10,294 bases of DNA from positions 1-10,294 of the forward strand of contig JADFVY010000443.1 in NCBI GenBank assembly GCA_015222795.1, written 5' to 3'. The position numbers and the translations under genes were made by a program. Below are positions 1-6,423 of this stretch, in pieces (position 1 is the first letter of the stretch; the number at the start of each line of letters is the position of its first letter). The notes below the pieces were generated by a model. It searched no databases. It saw only the letters and a program-made list of their open reading frames with translations, and had not been told where the DNA came from. The DNA comes from Pseudomonadota bacterium (lineage in GTDB: Bacteria > Pseudomonadota > Alphaproteobacteria > UBA8366 > JADFVY01).

Positions 1-1
1 A

Positions 2-397
<396 letters not shown>

Positions 398-437
398 ACG
401 TCAAAATCTGTCGCAAAATAAATAGCGGACCTTACCA

Positions 438-465
438 GGGAAGCCGGGCGATCGCCCGGCTTCCC
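438..465. repeat. 28-bp perfect palindrome (12-bp stem, GATC loop)
   Basis: Bases 438-465 equal their own reverse complement. The arms GGGAAGCCGGGC and GCCCGGCTTCCC flank a central GATC, so RNA from either strand would form a very stable 12-bp hairpin with a four-base loop. It lies 40 bp after the stop of the poly-Asp gene and 13 bp before a second hairpin that has a T-tract. Neither side of this palindrome has a run of T, so alone it is not a classical intrinsic terminator. It could protect the mRNA 3' end, help the following terminator, or act as a DNA site. Confidence 0.8.
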
Positions 466-478
466 AAGGCTCTCGGGA

Positions 479-508
479 GGGGTGGCACTTGGCCACCCCC
501 TTCTTTTT
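479..508 (+). terminator. Rho-independent terminator of the poly-Asp gene
   Basis: GGGGTGGC (479-486) pairs perfectly with GCCACCCC (492-499) around a five-base loop, giving an 8-bp GC-rich stem. One C intervenes, then TTCTTTTT (501-508). This is the standard intrinsic terminator form for plus-strand transcription. It sits 81 bp after the poly-Asp stop codon and 50 bp before the next plus-strand gene, so it should separate the two transcription units. Confidence 0.85.
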
Positions 509-558
509 GCCCTATTCTTTCCGAACCGGTTGGTATGTAAGGGGGGACTCTTTAACAT

Positions 559-1572
559 ATGGGAACGAAACTTTCCGTCGCACCTGACGAGGTAGCCATG
601 AGCGGCGCCAGCAAGTTGGCCTCCCTGGTCAGGAAAAAAGGCCGCTTCCAATACCGCTACGATGCCGCCACGGGTGAGCGCCTGAGCGGATACAACATCC
701 TGCGCCATTGCGGCGCCATCTGGTCCATGGCCGAAGCTGCCTCCGAGAGTCGGGCGCCGGCGAAGCTTCTGTCCACATGCCGTTTGGCGCTGGACTATCT
801 GTTTCGCGAATATCTGCGCCACACGGGCGCCACGGATATCCAGTGCGTCGTCGAGAGGAATATGGTAAAGCTGGGCGGCAGCGGTCTGGCGATCCTTGCA
901 CTGCTTGCCTGCAACAAGCAGGCGCCGGACAAGGCGCTCCTCGCCACCGCGGGCGATCTCGGGCGGTATATTCTCGGCCAGATGCGGCGGGATAAGGATT
1001 TCCATCACAAACGGTCTTTCCCCGCCGGGGAACTCCAGGATTTCCGGTCCGGCTACTACACCGGTGAGGCGCTGTTCGGTTTGGCCTGCCTGTATGAGGC
1101 GACGGGCGAAAGGATATGGCTGGACGCGGCGCTGCAGAGCGAATTGGCGCTCGCTGGCCGCAACTACGGCGTCGAGGAGCAGTCACACTGGTGCCTGTAC
1201 GAGATCGATAAGCTGCACCAGTTCGAGCCCATGCCGGAGCTCTATGAACATGGTCGGCGCATCGTGGAACATATTATAGAGTATCCGGCCTATCGCGACC
1301 GTAACCAGAGCACGCCGACGGCCTGCCGGTCGGAAGGGATGCTGGCCTTCCTGCGCGTGGCGCGCCGCGCCGATGTCGCCGCCGATCGCGCATTTCATGA
1401 GCGCTGCCTGGCGGAAGTCGAGAAAAACCTGCATCTCCAGCTTCAGTTTCGCCGTCCCGATGGCGCTTTCATCAAGGGGGACGGGAAGAGTTTGGTGCAG
1501 ATCGACTTTATCCAGCACAACCTGTCCAGCTTTCTGGACTACCATCGCCTGATGCGTGACGGCGGGATCTGA
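559..1572 (+). CDS. Soluble (alpha/alpha)-toroid-like protein, six-hairpin glycosidase-like, function unknown
   Basis: The 337-residue product has no signal peptide and no membrane segment, so it should be cytoplasmic. It is made of paired amphipathic helices joined by Gly-rich turns, as in (alpha/alpha)-barrel enzymes of the six-hairpin glycosidase or epimerase type. Conserved-looking stretches are GRFQYRYD (28-35), GYNILRH (44-50), KLGGSGLAILAL (104-115), YYTGEALFGLACLYEATG (166-183), SHWCLYEIDK (209-218), STPTACRSEG (251-260) and VQIDFIQHNLSSFLDY (313-328). The polar and aromatic residues in the loops (YNILRH, HW, TACRSEG, DFIQHN) would line the central cavity, which suggests a carbohydrate-active or related enzyme. 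Start choice: ATG 559 follows an AAGGGGGG stretch (539-546) at rather long spacing; ATG 598, preceded by GAGGT, would remove 13 residues and is a real alternative. The gene converges on the transporter with a 9-bp gap. The fold inference is from pattern only. Confidence 0.85.
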   Translation: MGTKLSVAPDEVAMSGASKLASLVRKKGRFQYRYDAATGERLSGYNILRHCGAIWSMAEAASESRAPAKLLSTCRLALDYLFREYLRHTGATDIQCVVERNMVKLGGSGLAILALLACNKQAPDKALLATAGDLGRYILGQMRRDKDFHHKRSFPAGELQDFRSGYYTGEALFGLACLYEATGERIWLDAALQSELALAGRNYGVEEQSHWCLYEIDKLHQFEPMPELYEHGRRIVEHIIEYPAYRDRNQSTPTACRSEGMLAFLRVARRADVAADRAFHERCLAEVEKNLHLQLQFRRPDGAFIKGDGKSLVQIDFIQHNLSSFLDYHRLMRDGGI

Positions 1573-1581
1573 CCCGGCATT

Positions 1582-2802
1582 TTAGTCGGGCGCCACCTGT
1601 CGCGCCGGCTTTGCCGCCGTGGCCGCCAAAACCGACGCGCCGACGCACCAGACCGCCGCGCCCAGGGCGATCGCCTCCATCGAGACGCCGCCGTCGATCA
1701 GCAATCCCATGGCGGCCGGGGCAAGACCGGTGGAAAACACCATGACCGCCTGATCGAAAGATCGGATCGCGCCCAGATGGGCTGTTCCATACAGTTCCGC
1801 CCAAAGCGCGCCCTTCATTACGAAGGAGACGCCGGCATTGAGGCCCAGCAGCGTCATGAAGACGGGCGCGGCGAGCGGCGAATTCGTGGCGAACAGGACC
1901 AGGCAGGCCACCGTCAGGGGCGCCAGGAACCAGGGCAGCAGCCGGCTGGCCGAAAGACGGTCGACGACCGGGCCCGTGGCGATCATGGTGATCACCGACC
2001 CCATCGCGAAGAGGGTGAACGATGCGGCCATCAATTCAAGCGGCCAGCCCTTGCTGTCGGCCAGGTGAACCTGATGGAAGATCAGGCCGGTGAAGATGAA
2101 GGAAGGCGCGGCCAGCGCCGGCAGGCGCAGCCAGAAGCCGGGGTCGCGCAGCACGCCGCCCAGCGTCCTGTCGCCGGCGCCCGTCCCCTCCGCCCGCCGC
2201 CTTTCCAGCAGTGCCCGGTCGCGCGCGCCATGTCCCCGCAACAGCAGGAATATCAACGGCGCAGTAGCGATCAACGCGACGCCTACGCCGGTCCATAATG
2301 TGCGCCAGCCGATCACCGCGAAGGCGGCCACCACAAGGAGGGGAAGCAGGAATTCGCCCACCGGATGGCCCAGCGAGGCGATGCCGATGGCGCGGCCGCG
2401 CTCGGCATCGAAATAGCGCGCCATGGCGGTAATCCCGGTGTGGCTCGCCAGTCCCTGGCCGAACAGCCGCAGCCCGTAAATGGCGACGCCAAGCGCGGGA
2501 ATGCTCCAGGCGGCGCCCATCAAGAGGCTCATCCCGGCCAGTCCCAGCAGAACGATAACGGCAAACCGGGCAAGCTTTATGCGGTCGATCAACCGTCCGG
2601 CCCAAACCAGGGTGATGGCGCTCAACATCGTGGCGGTGGCGTAGACCGTGCCGAATTCACCATGCGTCAGGGCGAACGCCTCGCGGATCTTGCCGCCGAA
2701 CAGCGAGATGAAGAACGTCTGCCCGAAACTGGACGCAAAACACATAAAGGCCCCGAAGGCGATCAGGGTCCCGTGTGTGCGAAAAAACGATATCGAAAGC
2801 AT
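1582..2802 (-). CDS. Major facilitator superfamily transporter, 12-helix, substrate unknown
   Basis: The 406-residue product is almost entirely hydrophobic helices with short charged loops, the length and shape of a 12-helix MFS permease of the inner membrane. The loop after helix 2 carries a motif A-like GRLIDRIKLAR (residues 69-79, with Gly69, Asp73 and Arg74). A second-half counterpart, GPVVDRLSASR, appears after the long central loop (GHGARDRALLERRRAEG). The substrate cannot be read from the sequence; generic anion, metabolite or drug transport are all possible. The start is ATG at 2800-2802, preceded on the minus strand by AGAAGG four bases upstream, so the protein begins MLSISFFRTHG just before the first helix. 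The open frame continues to 3024, but that 74-residue extension is polar, Cys-rich and overlaps the divergent promoter region, so I exclude it. The gene stands alone on the minus strand, divergent from the coiled-coil gene. Confidence 0.9.
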   Translation of the reverse strand: MLSISFFRTHGTLIAFGAFMCFASSFGQTFFISLFGGKIREAFALTHGEFGTVYATATMLSAITLVWAGRLIDRIKLARFAVIVLLGLAGMSLLMGAAWSIPALGVAIYGLRLFGQGLASHTGITAMARYFDAERGRAIGIASLGHPVGEFLLPLLVVAAFAVIGWRTLWTGVGVALIATAPLIFLLLRGHGARDRALLERRRAEGTGAGDRTLGGVLRDPGFWLRLPALAAPSFIFTGLIFHQVHLADSKGWPLELMAASFTLFAMGSVITMIATGPVVDRLSASRLLPWFLAPLTVACLVLFATNSPLAAPVFMTLLGLNAGVSFVMKGALWAELYGTAHLGAIRSFDQAVMVFSTGLAPAAMGLLIDGGVSMEAIALGAAVWCVGASVLAATAAKPARQVAPD

Positions 2803-3038
2803 CGCGCCTTCTACCCTTCCGGCAGGGCCGGGGAAAGCAATATTCAGGCTGTCGCCACTTTTCACAAACCAGTGGCGATGATTATTTACGTTCGTTTGGT
2901 GGCCTGAAGGACAGCACCCACAGTATCTTGTGGTTTTGGTGAATTCCGGCACTCGACAGGTTTCGGTTATTAATGTTTCATTTACAGAAAAATTGATATA
3001 ACTGGTTGATTCGCATGGATTCACCGGATGGATCGATT
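2803..3038. promoter_or_regulatory. Divergent intergenic region between transporter and coiled-coil gene
   Basis: This 236-bp stretch is clearly more AT-rich than its surroundings, especially 2930-3010, and must hold the promoters of both divergent genes. A TATAAC hexamer at 2997-3002 is a plausible plus-strand -10 box, 37 bp before ATG 3039; the matching -35 region (about 2974-2981) is poor. No convincing -35/-10 pair is seen for the minus strand. It contains the inverted repeat listed at 2852-2878. Promoter assignment is tentative. Confidence 0.4.
2852..2878. promoter_or_regulatory. Inverted repeat in the transporter leader
   Basis: TCGCCACT (2852-2859) and AGTGGCGA (2871-2878) are perfect 8-bp inverted repeats separated by 11 bases. 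The element lies 50-76 bp upstream of the transporter start codon on the minus strand. It could be an operator for a dimeric repressor or a hairpin in the mRNA leader. No T-tract follows on the minus strand, so a terminator is unlikely. Confidence 0.35.
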
Positions 3039-6000
3039 ATGAGCACCAATGTTACCAAACTCCCGCGGTCGGGGCGGCAAGGCGCGGCGCGTGGCGCCGA
3101 TGGACTTCATGAGGCAATAGAGGCGGCCAGACGCGCCCAACGGCGCGCCGCGATGATTGCCTCGGGTGTCAGTGTCGTCTGGGTGCTGCTGGCGCTGGTC
3201 TTTATTGCCAGCAATGGAAGCGAGGGGGAACTCTCGGGGCTCGCCCTGCCGGAAATCGCCATGCTTATCGCCGGGGTCGCGACGCCGCTGGCGGTGGTCT
3301 GGCTTATCGTGCTTGTTGTTCGCCGCAACGCGGATCTGCGCGAACATACCGAAATGTTGCGCCGGCAGCTCGACCTGCTGACCTATCCGGCCGAGGACGC
3401 GGAACTGCGCGTGCGCAAGGTGGCGGAATCGCTGCGCGCCCAGGCCGAAGAATTGAACCGGGTGACCGATACGGCCACCATCCAGATGGAAAAGCTGTCC
3501 AAGACGTTGGCCATCCGGACCGACTCGCTCGCCGAGGCCACGCAGGGCGCGACCGGCCAGGCCCAGACTATCGGGTCGATGCTGGAGCACCATACCAGCA
3601 CGCTTAGCGACCTGACCGAGCGTTTCCACAAGCAGGAATCCTATCTGCGCGAGGCCGTCGAAAAGCAGGCCACGGACATGACCGCGGCGACTAGCAGCGC
3701 GTTGGATCATTCCGACGAAATGCGCTCGGCGATGCGGCTGCAGATTTCCGAAATGACCAACGCCTCCGAGGTCGCGGCCACCCAGGCCGAAAAGATCGGT
3801 GGCCTGTTCAGCGACTATAGTGGGCAATTGCATGATGCCGCGCTGACCGCGAAAGACAGCGCCACCAGCATCGAACGCACGCTGATCGAGGCGGCGGCCC
3901 ATCTGCACGACGTCACCAAGCGGACCGCCGATCAAGTCGATGAAACGGTCGAAAACCTCGAGAGCCGCGGCAAGACCTTTGCCGACGATCTGGAGCAGGC
4001 AATCGGCTCGCAAATCGTAATACTGGCGGAAGCCGCCGATCGCAGCGCCGGCTACATGGATGACATAACCGCGACCCTGACCCGGAAAATCACCGGCGTC
4101 ACAAACGCGATGGAGCATACTTTGACGGGCCAGCAGGAAGCCCTGAACGATTTCCTGGACTCGGCGACATCGCGCGTAAATTCGATGGGCGATACGCTTG
4201 ACGAGAGGACTAGCGAAGTCGCCAGCAGGCTGGACCGGGTGCTGGCCCAGCGCGCGCAGGAACTGTCGGGCGTGGTGCAGCGCAGTTCCGACCAGGTGGA
4301 GGAACTCGCGGTGGTCATGCGCGGCCAGATTGAGGATCTCACCGAGGCCGGAAAACACAGCTTCACCCAGATTGGCGATCTCAACACGGCATTACGGGCC
4401 AATGCAGAAAACCTCAACCGCACCGCCGAACATGTCGGCGACCAGGCGATCCGGGTAGAAGAGGCTGCCGGCGAGCAGGCCCGCAAGCTCGCCAATGCCA
4501 GCGATGAAACCAGCAAGCAGGTCATGGTCATGAGCCATCTGTTGCGCGGCCAGGTGGGCGAACTGGTCGATGCCTCACGGGCCACGACCGAGCGTGCCGA
4601 GACCGTGCGTGCCGCGCTGGAACGCCAGGCGCGCGAGCTGACCATGGCGGCCGAACGCTCTGCCACCCAGACCGCCGATTTCGAGGCCCTGGTCGCGGCG
4701 CGAATCGCGGAACTGGGCGACACCATGCGCGAGGGCGCGAAAAGTTATAGCGAGGCTGTCGATCCGTCGGTCCGCCAGGCAAATGGCATGGCCGAGGTGA
4801 TGCGCGAACAGACACGTTCGCTGCAAGAGGCCTCGGAAACCGCGACCGTGCAGGCGCGGACGATCTCGACGCTGCTGCAAAAAGAGAGCGAGACGCTGCG
4901 CCTGGTGACCGACAACACGGTGTCGCAGTCGCGCGAAATGCGCGATGCGCTGCGCGAGAATACAGAGGAAATGGCCCGCGGCGCCAATCAGATCGCCGCC
5001 GATGTCGTCCATGTGCGTAATACCTTGCGCGAGACGGTCCGCGAGAATACCCAGGACATGGTCAGCAGCACTCAACGCGCCGTGGCCGACGCCGCGACGA
5101 TCCGCGACACGCTGCGTGATGAAAGCCGCGACCTGGCGGCGCTCGCCGATCTGATCGGACAACGCGCAAATACGGTGGCGATCATGGTTGGTCAGCATAC
5201 CGCGGCCCTTGGCGCCGCGGTGGAGGCCAGCGATCGGAAAACGCAGGATATTTCCAGTGGCATGAAGCATCTGGTGGTCGAGCTCAGCACGGCTGCCGAC
5301 CGGGTCAGCGAACGCATTTCCGAGGCCGGGCGTGGCTTTGCCGCCGAATCTACTTCCATGAACGACGCGGTGCGCACGGCGCTGGGGCTGGTCGACGAGG
5401 TGTCGGCACGGTTCCGTCAGCAGACCGACGATATGGCCTTGCGGGCGCAGCAGGCCGGCGGCCAGATCGACGCGACCGGTACCGTGGTGCGCCAGCATGC
5501 CGAACATTTGTCGCACGCCGTGATGCAGGCGGCCGACGGGTTACGCAATATCAGCGACGCCTTCGCCGGAGAAAGCGCGCAACTGACCGGCACGGCCGAC
5601 CAGGTTTCGACCCGAATTACGGGGCTGACCGAACAATTCCGTGCCCAGTCGGGCGATCTGGACAGAGCAATCGAGGTGTCCGCTCGCCAGATCGAATCGG
5701 CTGGCCAGAATTTGGGGCGTCAGCGCGAGACGCTGGACGCCTCCACGTCGCGCAGCATCGAGCAGGTCGCCGAGATTGGCCAGAACATCCAGCAGCACAG
5801 CGGCTCGCTGCTACGGACGCTGGAGGAAGTTATGACCCGCGCCGGTCATGCCGGCACGGCCTTCGACGAAACGGCTGAAAGAATGATTCACGCCGCCGAC
5901 CGGGCCGAGGAACGCGCCAAGGAGTTCAAGGTCAAGGAGACGGGGCTGCGCCGCGATCTGTTCCTCAAGACCGCGCGTTTTGTGATCGAGGATCTGAACT

Positions 6001-6338
6001 CGACCGCGATCGACCTGTCGCGCTCGCTGTTTGACGAGGTCCCCGAAGCCGACTGGAAACGTTATGCCTCTGGCGACAGGGGAGTCTTCACCCGCACCTT
6101 GCTGCGCGGCCGCAATACGTCCTCCAGCGCCGGGCGCGTTGGTGAAAAACTGCGGCACAACGAGGATATGCGGCGCTACGTCACCCAGTATATCGACCAG
6201 TTCGAACGGCTGTTGGCCGAGGCCCGCGAGTGCGACCCCGAACAACTGCTGCATTCGACCTTCCTGACCGCCGATGTCGGCAAGCTATACCTGATACTCT
6301 GCGGCGCCATGGGCCGCGACGAGGAAGATATCGCCTGA
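3039..6338 (+). CDS. Giant inner-membrane coiled-coil protein with 25-residue repeats (TipN-like architecture)
   Basis: The 1099-residue product has a short basic cytoplasmic N-terminus, two transmembrane helices (about 39-58 and 72-94), a long helical array (133-942), a charged linker, and a C-terminal globular domain (about 970-1099) beginning LRRDLFLKTARFVIEDLN. The two helices put both ends on the same side, most likely the cytoplasm, with the rod reaching inward. The array has almost no Pro or Cys and consists of 33 units, mostly of 25 residues. The closest architecture I know is TipN of Caulobacter, a cell-pole marker with two N-terminal membrane helices and a long coiled coil; this is a similarity of layout, not a proven homology. 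Other options are a chemoreceptor-like or scaffold protein, though no methyl-accepting hairpin tip is evident. ATG 3039 is preferred over TTG 3006 and ATG 3015 because GGATGG lies upstream and MSTNVTKLPR reads as a natural start. A possible terminator follows the stop. Confidence 0.88.
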   Translation: MSTNVTKLPRSGRQGAARGADGLHEAIEAARRAQRRAAMIASGVSVVWVLLALVFIASNGSEGELSGLALPEIAMLIAGVATPLAVVWLIVLVVRRNADLREHTEMLRRQLDLLTYPAEDAELRVRKVAESLRAQAEELNRVTDTATIQMEKLSKTLAIRTDSLAEATQGATGQAQTIGSMLEHHTSTLSDLTERFHKQESYLREAVEKQATDMTAATSSALDHSDEMRSAMRLQISEMTNASEVAATQAEKIGGLFSDYSGQLHDAALTAKDSATSIERTLIEAAAHLHDVTKRTADQVDETVENLESRGKTFADDLEQAIGSQIVILAEAADRSAGYMDDITATLTRKITGVTNAMEHTLTGQQEALNDFLDSATSRVNSMGDTLDERTSEVASRLDRVLAQRAQELSGVVQRSSDQVEELAVVMRGQIEDLTEAGKHSFTQIGDLNTALRANAENLNRTAEHVGDQAIRVEEAAGEQARKLANASDETSKQVMVMSHLLRGQVGELVDASRATTERAETVRAALERQARELTMAAERSATQTADFEALVAARIAELGDTMREGAKSYSEAVDPSVRQANGMAEVMREQTRSLQEASETATVQARTISTLLQKESETLRLVTDNTVSQSREMRDALRENTEEMARGANQIAADVVHVRNTLRETVRENTQDMVSSTQRAVADAATIRDTLRDESRDLAALADLIGQRANTVAIMVGQHTAALGAAVEASDRKTQDISSGMKHLVVELSTAADRVSERISEAGRGFAAESTSMNDAVRTALGLVDEVSARFRQQTDDMALRAQQAGGQIDATGTVVRQHAEHLSHAVMQAADGLRNISDAFAGESAQLTGTADQVSTRITGLTEQFRAQSGDLDRAIEVSARQIESAGQNLGRQRETLDASTSRSIEQVAEIGQNIQQHSGSLLRTLEEVMTRAGHAGTAFDETAERMIHAADRAEERAKEFKVKETGLRRDLFLKTARFVIEDLNSTAIDLSRSLFDEVPEADWKRYASGDRGVFTRTLLRGRNTSSSAGRVGEKLRHNEDMRRYVTQYIDQFERLLAEARECDPEQLLHSTFLTADVGKLYLILCGAMGRDEEDIA
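3435..5864 (+). repeat. Array of 33 coiled-coil units, period 25 residues (75 bp)
   Basis: Parsing the protein on the motif xxQxxxL gives 810 residues in 33 units with no remainder. Twenty-nine units are exactly 25 residues. The exceptions are three of 15 residues (starting ESRGKTF, TRKITGV and DERTSEV), one of 36 (starting AARIAEL), and a four-residue insert, RETV, before RENTQDM. Typical units begin RGQIEDL, RANAENL, GEQARKL, RGQVGEL, ERQAREL, REQTRSL, RQHAEHL, RAQSGDL. The loose consensus has Gln/His/Glu at position 3, Leu/Met at 7, Ala/Thr at 10-11, Ala/Ser at 14, Gln near 17, Ile/Val/Met at 21 and Leu/Met/Phe at 25. Hydrophobic spacing is 4-3-4-3-4-3-4, that is three heptads plus a four-residue stutter per unit. 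DNA copies are well diverged, so the duplications are old. Confidence 0.9.
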
Positions 6339-6347
6339 TCCCGTCTG

Positions 6348-6390
6348 TCCCGGCGAGGCGCATGCCGCGCCGGGAAATCCGGTCCTCTTT
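6348..6390 (+). terminator. Possible terminator after the coiled-coil gene
   Basis: TCCCGGCG (6348-6355) pairs with CGCCGGGA (6368-6375); inside, after an A/G mismatch, GGC pairs with GCC around the loop GCAT. The hairpin starts 10 bp after the stop codon of the coiled-coil gene. The only T-rich stretch is CTCTTT at 6385-6390, nine bases beyond the stem, so termination may be weak or the element may instead stabilise the 3' end. It overlaps nothing if the hydroxylase starts at 6424. Confidence 0.4.
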
Positions 6391-6423
6391 GGTTTGCACC
6401 GCGGTGCGCCGAGACTGGCGCGC

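Noticed and set aside
1573..1581. Shared terminator between the convergent toroid-like and transporter genes
   Set aside because: The 9-bp gap holds no stable stem; only a four-base CCCG/CGGG match around a long loop is visible.
2803..3024. 74-residue N-terminal extension of the transporter to an upstream ATG
   Set aside because: The extension is polar and Cys-rich, crosses the AT-rich divergent promoter region, overlaps the start of the coiled-coil gene, and lacks a good ribosome binding site; AGAAGG before ATG 2802 fits better.
3021..4358. Minus-strand open frame of 445 codons
   Set aside because: Antisense to the coiled-coil gene; His/Arg/Gly-rich composition is the expected shadow of a GC-rich repetitive helix-coding sequence.
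4575..5516. Minus-strand open frame of 313 codons
   Set aside because: Same situation as the frame at 3021-4358; it mirrors the repeat array and has no independent domain signature.
3435..5864. Phage tail tape-measure protein
   Set aside because: The long repetitive coiled coil is suggestive, but the two N-terminal membrane helices, the folded C-terminal domain and the absence of any phage gene nearby argue against it.
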